Source: Candidatus Zixiibacteriota bacterium (GTDB lineage: Bacteria; Zixibacteria; MSB-5A5; GN15; PGXB01). Taken from it: a stretch of DNA of 5,651 bases. Positions within the stretch are counted from its first letter, which is position 1. The number at the start of each line of letters is the position of its first letter. Shown here piece after piece: positions 1 through 5,651 of this stretch. A program made the position numbers and the translations under genes. The DNA lies in contig JAPLUS010000337.1 in the NCBI GenBank assembly GCA_026397495.1, positions 1-5,651 on the forward strand. Direction: 5' to 3'. Below the pieces are notes generated by a model. It worked only from the letters and a program-made list of their open reading frames with translations, ran no database searches and had not been told where the DNA came from.

Positions 1-249
1 ACGCATCTGGGCAAAATGGGGATAAAGTGCGGCATTCTTGAGGATGGTTTGGTAATTGAGGGAAAGAGTGAATTAAATGGCGGTGATTTCGGCCTTTTCC
101 ATAATAGAGAAATCGCCCTGGCTTTCTATTTGGCGGCTTTAACCGGGCACGGGAAATCGACTTTCGAGAATTTCGAAATCATAAACGATAATTACCCTGA
201 TTTTGTTGTCATGATGGAGAATATCGCCGGGAGGAGAAACCATTTTTGA
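1..249 (+). CDS. aroA: EPSP synthase-type enolpyruvyl transferase, C-terminal part (5' end outside window)
   Basis: The frame is open from base 1 to a TGA at 247-249 and gives about 82 residues, so this is the last fifth of a protein usually near 430 aa. The pattern matches the C-terminus of AroA (3-phosphoshikimate 1-carboxyvinyltransferase, shikimate pathway, cytoplasm): a GI-EDGLVIEG strand, then a helix starting IALAFYLAAL, then a closing YPDF helix, as in the E. coli segments YNDHRMAM and FPDYF. An odd point is that the expected N-D-H-R reads H-N-R-E (bases 100-111), so the His/Arg pair that contacts phosphoenolpyruvate (E. coli H385/R386) appears substituted. The position equivalent to E. 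coli K411 aligns to an Asp (187-189), but that site is not strictly conserved in class II enzymes. It could be a divergent functional AroA or an inactive paralogue. The ATG at 16 is internal and not the true start. Family call fairly sure, activity uncertain. Confidence 0.68.
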   Translation, partial: THLGKMGIKCGILEDGLVIEGKSELNGGDFGLFHNREIALAFYLAALTGHGKSTFENFEIINDNYPDFVVMMENIAGRRNHF

Positions 250-317
250 AATGCGGCGAGACATTGATATTTATTTTTTTACCTCGAATTTCCAAATTCA
301 TGAGCCATTTTTGAAAT
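240..317. repeat. 13-bp direct repeat flanking the aroA-MATE gap
   Basis: The sequence CCATTTTTGAAAT occurs at 240-252, across the AroA-like stop codon, and again at 305-317, 65 bp downstream and 18 bp before the MATE start. The match is exact over 13 bases, which is uncommon at this spacing, but both copies are AT-rich. It could be a small local duplication or a pair of regulator sites. The sequence alone does not decide. Confidence 0.4.
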
Positions 318-319
318 TC
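286..319. promoter_or_regulatory. Imperfect inverted repeat upstream of the MATE gene
   Basis: GAATTTC at 286-292 pairs with GAAATTC at 313-319, with one mismatch and then three further A-T pairs inward (294-296 with 309-311), leaving a 12-nt loop. A second, smaller palindrome, GAATTT-CC-AAATTC, sits at 286-299. The element ends 15 bp before the MATE ATG. No U-run follows, so it does not look like a terminator; an operator or chance AT-rich symmetry are both possible. No convincing -35/-10 pair or Shine-Dalgarno motif was found in 250-334. Confidence 0.25.
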
Positions 320-334
320 TAATATCCTAAACCT

Positions 335-1684
335 ATGGCCAAAATCGAGCATATTACGGAAGGCCCAATTTTCTCAACTATTTTGAGATTGGCCTGGCCC
401 TTATTGGCATCGATGTTTCTAGAGTTTATGATGTCAATTGCCAACTATTTCTGGGTTGGCTTTCTCGGTACTCCAGAACAGGATGCGGTGACTACCTCCA
501 TAATAGTAACCTGGACTGTCTATGCTACTATTTCCATAATTGTTATTGGGATTACGGCTCTGGTTTCAAGAGCCATTGGCGCCAAAGATAAAGAGAAGGC
601 GGCCTATATATCCAAGCAGGGGATATTAATGGCCATCGGCGTCGGCGCCTTTTTTACAGTCGTAGGGATAATAATGGCACCTCACATCATGAAATTTTTG
701 AAAGCAGATCCTCAGGTGGCCGCTTTGGGTGCGTCATATTTAAGAGTATATTTTATTGGGATAGGATTCTTTTATATCAATGATGCCTTAGGCGCCATTT
801 TTAGGGCTTCAGGCAATACCCGTTCGCCGATGTTTTCCTATGTTACGGCCACCCTGCTCAATATTGTTCTGGATCCTTTCTTGATATTTGGCTGGGGACC
901 CTTCCCGCGTTTAGGTGTGGCTGGAGCGGCAACAGCAACCGTAATATCGGTCTTTATCGGTTTTATAATATTCTTATGGCTTATTTTAAAAGGGAAGTTG
1001 GATTTCTCGCTTGCCGGCTGGTACCGAAATCATCCTGATTTTCAAATGATGCTTAAGATGCTCAAAATAGGGATCCCCATTTCAATACAGAATATAACTT
1101 TTGTTTGTATCTACTGGTTTATTATTCAAATGGTGCATCAATTTGGAAGCTCCGCCGGTGCGGCTATGGGGATTGGCAACCGGCTGGAAGCGCTTTCATA
1201 CTTGGTTGCTTTTGGCTTTTCGGTGGATACTTCCACTCTGGTTGGTCAAAATTTAGGGGCCAAACAGCCGGAACGGGCGGCTAAGTGTGCTTGGGGTTCA
1301 GTGGGGATAATAATCATAGAAACCTTTATAGTTTCTATAACCTTTGTTTGTTTTCCGGATTTTATCACCAGTATATTTACCTCTGACCCGAAGGTTCATA
1401 AAATCGCCAGTGATTATGTGTTCATCCTTGGGTTGTCTCAGATTTTTATGGGAATCGAAATAGTCCTCGAGGGGGCTTTTTCCGGCGCCGGAGATACCCT
1501 TCCGCCTATGACCGTTTCCATCCCGTGGTCAATAGCCCGTCTGCCCATGGCCTATTATTTCTGTTTTGTATTAGACATGGGCATCAATGGCATCTGGTGG
1601 ACCTTGACTATTACCTCATTTTTCAAGGCGGTTATTTTGTTTTTCTGGTTCCGCAGAGGGAATTGGAAGAATAAAGCTCTCTGA
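335..1684 (+). CDS. MATE family multidrug/toxin efflux antiporter
   Basis: This inner-membrane secondary transporter should export cationic drugs or metabolites in exchange for Na+ or H+. The 449 aa match the family norm (about 440-460), and hydrophobic segments run through the whole protein as expected for 12 helices. The two homologous halves are visible: GNTRSP (residues 160-165) followed by N-x-x-x-D-P (176-181) in the N-half, and SGAGDT (383-388) followed by P-P-M in the C-half. Other family marks are a WVG-LG segment near residues 40-45 and VGQNLGA (303-309). An in-frame TAA at 320-322 fixes the start at ATG 335; no Shine-Dalgarno motif precedes it (the upstream bases read CCTAAACCT). 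Substrate and subfamily (NorM or DinF-like) cannot be read from sequence. It lies 85 bp after the AroA-like gene and 46 bp before the HDAC-like gene and is probably not functionally tied to either. Confidence 0.95.
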   Translation: MAKIEHITEGPIFSTILRLAWPLLASMFLEFMMSIANYFWVGFLGTPEQDAVTTSIIVTWTVYATISIIVIGITALVSRAIGAKDKEKAAYISKQGILMAIGVGAFFTVVGIIMAPHIMKFLKADPQVAALGASYLRVYFIGIGFFYINDALGAIFRASGNTRSPMFSYVTATLLNIVLDPFLIFGWGPFPRLGVAGAATATVISVFIGFIIFLWLILKGKLDFSLAGWYRNHPDFQMMLKMLKIGIPISIQNITFVCIYWFIIQMVHQFGSSAGAAMGIGNRLEALSYLVAFGFSVDTSTLVGQNLGAKQPERAAKCAWGSVGIIIIETFIVSITFVCFPDFITSIFTSDPKVHKIASDYVFILGLSQIFMGIEIVLEGAFSGAGDTLPPMTVSIPWSIARLPMAYYFCFVLDMGINGIWWTLTITSFFKAVILFFWFRRGNWKNKAL

Positions 1685-1732
1685 TAATAGCTTGACTTTA
1701 AAAGAGAAGCGGCTTTAAATGTAAGCTATTAT
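1684..1732 (+). promoter_or_regulatory. Long imperfect hairpin filling the MATE-HDAC gap and covering the HDAC start codon
   Basis: ATAATAGCTT at 1684-1693 is the exact reverse complement of AAGCTATTAT at 1723-1732. Inside it, AC (1695-1696) pairs with GT (1721-1722) and TTTAAA (1697-1702) pairs with TTTAAA (1714-1719), with a G-C pair (1704/1713) beyond; the bulges are G1694, T1720 and A1703. The loop is about 1705-1712. This gives about 18-19 base pairs over 49 bases. The left arm begins at the last base of the MATE stop codon, and the right arm includes the first two bases of the HDAC-like ATG. It could hide the start codon in a read-through mRNA or act as a DNA operator around the promoter. 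There is no U-tract, so terminator function is unlikely. Confidence 0.55.
1692..1720 (+). promoter_or_regulatory. Candidate sigma-70-type promoter for the HDAC-like operon
   Basis: TTGACT at 1692-1697 (5 of 6 matches to TTGACA) is followed after 17 bp by TTAAAT at 1715-1720 (4 of 6 matches to TATAAT). Transcription would start near 1726-1728, only a few bases before the ATG at 1731, giving an almost leaderless mRNA. That fits the lack of a Shine-Dalgarno motif there. The promoter lies within the arms of the inverted repeat. If the host belongs to a phylum with a different housekeeping promoter (for example Bacteroidota), this match would be meaningless. Confidence 0.33.
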
Positions 1733-2669
1733 GCCTACCGGTCTGATACAATTGATTCATGAGGAAAAACATCAAGCTCCGGCCGGACATCCGGAAAATG
1801 CGGAGCGTCTTAAGAAAGCTCTTGAATACGTGATTTCTTCAGATATCGGGCATAATTTGGTCACGGTTGCACCGGGAGGTGCTGATTCCTCGGCCATATA
1901 TGAAGTGCACAGCCAGAAATATCTGAATCATTTGCGTATGGCCGCCGAACGGGGCGATCAATATCTTGATGAAGACACTTATCTGACTACGGGAAGTTTC
2001 GCCGCCGCTTGGGAGACGGCCCTGGCGGCTGTGGCCGCGGTTGATTTGATTTTCAGTAATAGATATAAGCGTCTTCTTCTGGCGGCGCGTCCTCCCGGCC
2101 ATCATGCCGAATATGATCGGGGGATGGGATTTTGTATGATTAATAATACGGCGGTAGCCGCCGAACAGGCCTGTTTAAAATATGGCATTAAACGGGTGGC
2201 AGTGATTGATTGGGATGTTCATCATGGCAACGGCACTCAGAATATTTTCTATAATCGGTCCGATGTCTTCTATATTTCCTTGCACCGTTTTCCTTTCTAT
2301 CCCGGTTCGGGGAAAATGAATGAGCGGGGCGTCTCTGAAGGGCAAGGATATACTCTGAATATCCCTCTTCCCGCTGGAGCCAATGATGAAGTGTATCTGG
2401 CGGCGTTTGATAAAATAGTTGTCCCGGCCATGGAAGATTATCAACCGGAGTTTATTGTGATAACCGCGGGATTTGATGCCCATCGCCATGACCCTTTGGG
2501 AGGGATGAATCTCACCGAGTATATTTTTGGTATAATTACCCAGAGGCTGTTAAAAATAGCCAATAAATATGCTGACGGCAGAGTATTATCAATTTTGGAG
2601 GGCGGATATAATCCGCTGGCTAATGCTTTATCGCTCTATTGTCATTTAAAGGAGTTACAAGAGAACTGA
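1731..2669 (+). CDS. Zinc-dependent histone deacetylase family amidohydrolase (HDAC/AcuC/acetylpolyamine amidohydrolase-like)
   Basis: This predicted cytoplasmic enzyme removes acetyl or other acyl groups from amines (acetyl-lysine, acetylpolyamine or similar). The 312 aa form a complete arginase/deacetylase-fold domain with no extensions. Visible motifs are GHPENAERL (19-27) at the N-terminus; RPPGHHAE (120-127) with the catalytic His pair H124/H125; GFC-x-x-NN, typical of class II-like bacterial members; DWDVHHGNG (160-168) with zinc ligands D162 and H164; GFDAHRHDP with zinc ligand D249; and EGGYN with the transition-state Tyr293. All catalytic residues are present. An in-frame TAA at 1722-1724 leaves ATG 1731 as the only sensible start; no Shine-Dalgarno motif is seen, and the start lies in the hairpin described above. 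It shares one base with the next gene, suggesting translational coupling. The physiological substrate cannot be told; a true histone substrate is unlikely in a bacterium. Confidence 0.95.
   Translation: MPTGLIQLIHEEKHQAPAGHPENAERLKKALEYVISSDIGHNLVTVAPGGADSSAIYEVHSQKYLNHLRMAAERGDQYLDEDTYLTTGSFAAAWETALAAVAAVDLIFSNRYKRLLLAARPPGHHAEYDRGMGFCMINNTAVAAEQACLKYGIKRVAVIDWDVHHGNGTQNIFYNRSDVFYISLHRFPFYPGSGKMNERGVSEGQGYTLNIPLPAGANDEVYLAAFDKIVVPAMEDYQPEFIVITAGFDAHRHDPLGGMNLTEYIFGIITQRLLKIANKYADGRVLSILEGGYNPLANALSLYCHLKELQEN
2648..2654 (+). promoter_or_regulatory. Possible ribosome binding site for the FAH-family gene
   Basis: AAAGGAG at 2648-2654 resembles a Shine-Dalgarno motif but ends 14 bases before the ATG at 2669, longer than usual. 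It lies inside the HDAC-like coding region. Coupling through the TGATG overlap may matter more than this site. Confidence 0.35.
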
Positions 2670-3454
2670 TGGAAAGATATATTAAATTTGAGACCGCGGA
2701 AGGTATTGGATGGGGAGTCTTTGAAGATGGAAAAATTGTTGGGCTGTCGGGTAATCCGGCCTGCGGATTCGAAAATACCGGCCTATTTTATCAACCTTCG
2801 GCGGTAAAGCTCTTAGCCCCGGTTGAGCCGACCAAGATTATCTGTGTCGGTCTGAATTACCGAGAACATATTTTAGAAAATCAGGCTTTTGACGAAACGG
2901 AATCACAAGCAACAGATGGGGTGCCGGAGGAACCGATACTGTTTCTGAAGCCGCCTTCGGCTTTGATTGGCCCCGGCGAGAGAATTACCCTCCCTGAAAT
3001 GGCAAAGCGCGTTGATTATGAGGCTGAATTGGGAGTGGTGATTGGCAGAGAATGCCATAATGTTGCTTCTATTGAAGCCGAGGATTATATTTTTGGGTTT
3101 ACCTGTATCAATGATGTTACCGCCCGTGATTTGCAGCAGAAAGATATCCAGTGGACAAGGGCCAAAGGATTCGATACCTTCTGTCCGGTCGGTCCCTGGG
3201 TTGTGGATAATCTCAAATATGAAAATTTGTCGGTGGAAGCTTATCTAAATGGCGAACGGCGACAATCATCACGGATATCGGCGATGATATTCCCGATTGC
3301 CATTTTGATTAGTTTTATTTCCAAGATAATGACCCTTTATCCCGGGGATTTAATTGCTACCGGGACACCGGCTGGAGTCGGTCCTATGCAGACCGGGGAT
3401 AGAATTGAGATCAGAATTGAAGGAATTGGTTCATTGGTCAATGATGTCATTTAA
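2669..3454 (+). CDS. Fumarylacetoacetate hydrolase (FAH) family protein, acylpyruvase/HpaG-like
   Basis: This 261-aa predicted cytoplasmic metal-dependent enzyme belongs to the FAH superfamily, whose members hydrolyse, decarboxylate or isomerise 2-keto acids: acylpyruvases (FAHD1 type), oxaloacetate tautomerase/decarboxylase, and HpaG isomerase/decarboxylase. The fold marks are VGLNYREH (60-67), FLKPPSALIGPG (92-103), DYEAELGVVIG (116-126) with metal ligands E118 and E120, ND-VTARDLQ with the third ligand D149, RAKGFDTFCPVGPW (164-177), and GTPAGVGPM from residue 232. The set is complete. The loop at about 70-88 is acidic and seems somewhat longer than in short homologues. I chose ATG 2669, which overlaps the HDAC-like stop as TGATG; a TTG start at 2639 would add ten residues of HDAC-overlapping sequence without family support. 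The last 14 bases overlap the peptidase gene. The reaction cannot be specified; no aromatic-degradation genes are nearby, so a housekeeping acylpyruvase or oxaloacetate role is as likely. Confidence 0.92.
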   Translation: MERYIKFETAEGIGWGVFEDGKIVGLSGNPACGFENTGLFYQPSAVKLLAPVEPTKIICVGLNYREHILENQAFDETESQATDGVPEEPILFLKPPSALIGPGERITLPEMAKRVDYEAELGVVIGRECHNVASIEAEDYIFGFTCINDVTARDLQQKDIQWTRAKGFDTFCPVGPWVVDNLKYENLSVEAYLNGERRQSSRISAMIFPIAILISFISKIMTLYPGDLIATGTPAGVGPMQTGDRIEIRIEGIGSLVNDVI

Positions 3455-5237
3455 AATAATCGGGTTAGTGTTAGCCGCTTTTCTTAGTCTGTCAGAGGCG
3501 GTTTCGGCGCAAGACACTCTAAAGATCAAGGCTTCTCTTGATACCCTCAAGAAAGAAATCACGGGCAGGGTTCTCTATCAGCTTCCCCGCTACCCCAATC
3601 TTATAACATTTGAATTTCAACTTTTTCCAAATGTCTACTCATCTCCCGAGACACCTTATTTGAAATGGCATTTTTCGTCTTCGAATTCTACCCCCGCCAA
3701 TAAAGTGTCAGGTGATATGAAAATAGATTCGATTTTGCTGGATCAGAAGAACGTAAGTGAATATCTAAAGATTGATTATACCAAAGGGGTGCTTTTGATT
3801 CCAGGGATGAAGCTAAATGGCAAAACGGTGACTATATATTTTACGACCAAAATACCGGCTTTGGGCGATAGGCTTTCATATTATAATGAAGATTATCTGC
3901 TTGATGGTTGGTTTCCGACTCCGGCCATCTTAAAAGAGGATGGTACCTGGTACCACCCCTATTATGGGCCCTTAAGTGAGCTGGTTGGAGAATATTTCCA
4001 ATACGATTTATCGTTGACGGTTCCCCGATCATTGATGGTGATAACGGCAGTACCCTCTGACAGTTCCCGCCATGATGGCTTACTTATTTGTCATCATTAT
4101 TCTTTTGGCCCGGCGCACGATTTAGCTTTAATAATATCACCCGATTATTTGGTAGATACACTGGTGGTGGAATCGATAATATGCCGTTTTTTCTACCATC
4201 GGTATGAGCAGCCGGCGCTTAAGGTGACCAAAGATGCCGTCACAAAAACCCTCAAATATATGATGAATAAAGTCGGTCCTTTTCGATATAAATATTTAAA
4301 CCTTGCCTTCGTTGATTTTGGCCATTTTGGGGGACTGGAATTTCCGGCTCTGGTTTTACTTCATTCACCGCGGCAGAATACAATGGTTTCTAATTTGTAC
4401 CCCTGTCTGGCTATCCATGAAATCGTCCATCAGTGGTTTTACGGGATGATTGGTTCTGATCAGATTGAAACTCCATGGATGGATGAATCCACAGCGGATT
4501 ATTTTACAGAACGAATTCTTCAAACCTATTGGGGCAGAGATGCAAATCTCTATGATTTCGCCGGTTTTGAAATTACGGGCAATGATATTCTAAGGATGTC
4601 ACTAAAGCTCTCTATGACCCACAGCATTATTAATAAACCGGCCTATGCTTTTGCCGGCAGCGCTGATTATTGGGAAGCGGTCTATGTTCGCGGGGCGTTG
4701 GTTATGGCGACACTTGATAATCTTATGGGAGATTCATTATCAGGCGAATTCTGGCGAACCTATTATAACCGTTTTCTTTTTAAATGTCCGAGTTCCGATC
4801 AATTCCTGCGGACGGTTGCCAATATTGCGGGCCAAAAAATTAGAAATACTCTGGAGAATATGTTGACAGGATCGGGAAAGATTGATTATTCCGTCTTCGA
4901 TTTAACCAATCGGAAAGCGGATTCAGCTTTCGAGGTATCTTTTATTCTCCGTCGGGAAGGAGGGCTGGATTTTCCCGTGGATTATATGATAATCCTCAAC
5001 AATGGCAAAATCCTGAATTACCAATGGAATGGAATTTATGATGTCGAGCGGATAACGTTCCGGCTTTCTCATCCCGCCGCTGAGGTGATAATTGACCCGG
5101 AACAGAAATATGCCATTGACGTCAATTTTCTCAATAATTCCATCATGGCTACTCCCGATAGTAGACCAATATCCCGCTTATCATCCGGAATAATGTTTTT
5201 GATTGAGTCGCTTTTAAGTTTTGCAGGTGGGGTATAA
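3441..5237 (+). CDS. Secreted M1-family (gluzincin) metallopeptidase
   Basis: This is a predicted exported zinc aminopeptidase-like protein of 598 aa. Residues 1-23 form a signal peptide: a short N-region with Lys5, a hydrophobic core, then AVSA before Gln24, which fits signal peptidase I. An N-terminal beta-rich domain follows, with the M1-like segment DGWFPTPA in its later part. The catalytic domain shows GGLEFP (297-302, counterpart of the GAMEN exopeptidase motif), HEIVH (326-330) and Glu349 eighteen residues later, the HExxH-x18-E zinc site, plus Tyr415 in VYVRGA as the likely transition-state tyrosine. The protein ends soon after a small beta domain and lacks the long C-terminal helical domain of aminopeptidase N. 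Its last 16 residues (from about 583) are hydrophobic and may touch or enter the membrane. Tandem ATGs at 3441 and 3444 are both usable; longer TTG-start readings would bury the signal peptide. It overlaps the FAH-like gene by 14 bases. Peptide substrate unknown. Confidence 0.9.
   Translation: MMSFKIIGLVLAAFLSLSEAVSAQDTLKIKASLDTLKKEITGRVLYQLPRYPNLITFEFQLFPNVYSSPETPYLKWHFSSSNSTPANKVSGDMKIDSILLDQKNVSEYLKIDYTKGVLLIPGMKLNGKTVTIYFTTKIPALGDRLSYYNEDYLLDGWFPTPAILKEDGTWYHPYYGPLSELVGEYFQYDLSLTVPRSLMVITAVPSDSSRHDGLLICHHYSFGPAHDLALIISPDYLVDTLVVESIICRFFYHRYEQPALKVTKDAVTKTLKYMMNKVGPFRYKYLNLAFVDFGHFGGLEFPALVLLHSPRQNTMVSNLYPCLAIHEIVHQWFYGMIGSDQIETPWMDESTADYFTERILQTYWGRDANLYDFAGFEITGNDILRMSLKLSMTHSIINKPAYAFAGSADYWEAVYVRGALVMATLDNLMGDSLSGEFWRTYYNRFLFKCPSSDQFLRTVANIAGQKIRNTLENMLTGSGKIDYSVFDLTNRKADSAFEVSFILRREGGLDFPVDYMIILNNGKILNYQWNGIYDVERITFRLSHPAAEVIIDPEQKYAIDVNFLNNSIMATPDSRPISRLSSGIMFLIESLLSFAGGV
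5225..5230 (+). promoter_or_regulatory. Ribosome binding site for the membrane protein gene
   Basis: AGGTGG at 5225-5230 matches AGGAGG at five of six bases and lies 7 bases before the ATG at 5238. It is within the last codons of the peptidase gene and supports the chosen start. Confidence 0.5.
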
Positions 5238-5651
5238 ATGGTTATCGTGATAAAACAACTCAAGAAATTGATTCATATAAAATCCCTTTGGCTATCCCTG
5301 TATCTGCTGAAAGCAATTTTGTCCCTGCTTCTTATTATTCCTTTTTATCTTGGCGTAAATTCCTTCGCGGCTTCGTCTTCTTTTGTTCGAAAGTTAATAA
5401 CTGAGTGGGATTTTTCAGCGGTAGTTGAATTATTCTCCGGTCGCACGGAGATAATTCCGATCTTTTTGATAACGCTTCTTTCCGGCGCCATTGCCTATAT
5501 TATCATTATGCAATTTATAAATGGGGGGTTATACTATATTATTGTTTCGGGTAATCTTAAACCTGTGAATTGGCGAGAATTCTTCGCTGAATGTGGGGCC
5601 AATTGGGGGATGCAGGTCAAAATAACTTTGCTAATGTTTCTTATTTATATA
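5238..5651 (+). CDS. Multi-pass membrane protein of unknown function, N-terminal part (3' end outside window)
   Basis: The frame opens at ATG 5238 directly after the peptidase stop (TAA then ATG, no gap) and stays open for 138 codons to the window edge. The N-terminus is basic (K6, K9, K10, K15), followed by a hydrophobic segment at about 17-40, an extracytoplasmic-looking stretch with WDFS (57-60), a second segment at about 72-94 running into NGGLYY (95-100), a polar stretch containing REFFAECGANW (113-123), and the beginning of a third segment at about 129-138. By positive charges, the N-terminus is probably cytoplasmic. I do not recognise a named family. The GG-x-L followed by an FF-x-x-CG pattern resembles uncharacterised bacterial multi-pass proteins I have seen downstream of M1 peptidases, but that is memory and unverified. 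Tight coupling suggests it works with the peptidase. Confidence 0.82.
   Translation, partial: MVIVIKQLKKLIHIKSLWLSLYLLKAILSLLLIIPFYLGVNSFAASSSFVRKLITEWDFSAVVELFSGRTEIIPIFLITLLSGAIAYIIIMQFINGGLYYIIVSGNLKPVNWREFFAECGANWGMQVKITLLMFLIYI

Noticed and set aside
270..280. T-rich run after the AroA-like gene as an intrinsic terminator
   Set aside because: The only stem before it is about 4 bp (250-253 with 262-265), too weak for a rho-independent terminator.
1684..1732. The gap hairpin as a transcription terminator of the MATE gene
   Set aside because: The stem is AT-rich and no U-tract follows it; the sequence continues straight into the HDAC-like coding region.
1839..2105. Antisense open frame of 88 codons inside the HDAC-like gene
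   Set aside because: It lies wholly opposite a strongly conserved gene, shows no recognisable domain and is best explained as a shadow of sense codon use. The same holds for antisense frames at 2175-2489, 3841-4032 and 5069-5263.
2640..2650. 11-nt repeat TGTCATTTAAA shared with 3445-3455, both near gene junctions
   Set aside because: A few 11-mers are expected to recur by chance in a window of this size, and the two copies are read in different coding contexts.
2639..2668. TTG start adding ten residues to the FAH-like protein
   Set aside because: The extra residues overlap HDAC-like coding sequence and have no family support; ATG 2669 gives the typical N-terminus and a standard TGATG coupling.
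3042..3248. Sense-strand alternative-frame ORF inside the FAH-like gene
   Set aside because: It is out of frame with a gene whose motifs are continuous and shows no domain of its own. The one at 4645-4866 inside the peptidase is rejected for the same reason.
3354..3440. TTG start adding 29 residues to the peptidase
   Set aside because: It would overlap the FAH-like gene by about 100 bases and bury an obvious signal peptide that begins at ATG 3441 or 3444.

Overview
This window is bacterial chromosome with dense, same-strand coding, moderate GC (mid-40s % by eye) and short gaps. It holds six protein genes, all on the + strand: two are cut by the window edges and four are complete. There is no rRNA, tRNA, CRISPR array, insertion sequence or phage gene. 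The exact taxon cannot be fixed. Weak or absent Shine-Dalgarno signals before two genes, and a periplasmic M1 peptidase of the kind I associate with Bacteroidota/Zixibacteria-like (FCB) genomes, suggest an uncultivated FCB-type bacterium. That is a family-resemblance guess, not a measurement.

Layout. 1-249 is the C-terminal end of an EPSP-synthase (AroA)-type enolpyruvyl transferase; its usual His-Arg active-site pair looks substituted. 250-334 is a short AT-rich gap with a 13-bp direct repeat and a weak inverted repeat. 335-1684 is a 449-aa MATE-family multidrug/cation antiporter. 1685-1730 is a 46-bp gap that is almost entirely one imperfect hairpin; it also contains a plausible sigma-70-like promoter and reaches into the next start codon. 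1731-2669 is a complete zinc-dependent histone-deacetylase-family amidohydrolase. 2669-3454 is a fumarylacetoacetate hydrolase (FAH)-family enzyme. 3441-5237 is a secreted M1-type (gluzincin) metallopeptidase. 5238-5651 is the start of a multi-pass membrane protein that runs off the right edge.

From 1731 onward the four genes overlap or abut (1-nt overlap, 14-nt overlap, 0-nt gap), so they are probably one translationally coupled operon, perhaps started by the promoter in the 1685-1730 gap. Two themes can be read from them: small-molecule deacylation and C-C hydrolysis in the cytoplasm (HDAC-like plus FAH-like), and an envelope-side peptidase with a membrane partner. No pathway joining all four is evident from the sequence. 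The most interesting points are the hairpin/promoter element at the HDAC-like start, the peptidase plus membrane-protein pair, and the altered active-site motif in the AroA-like fragment. I did not find a clear-cut novel defence or mobile system.
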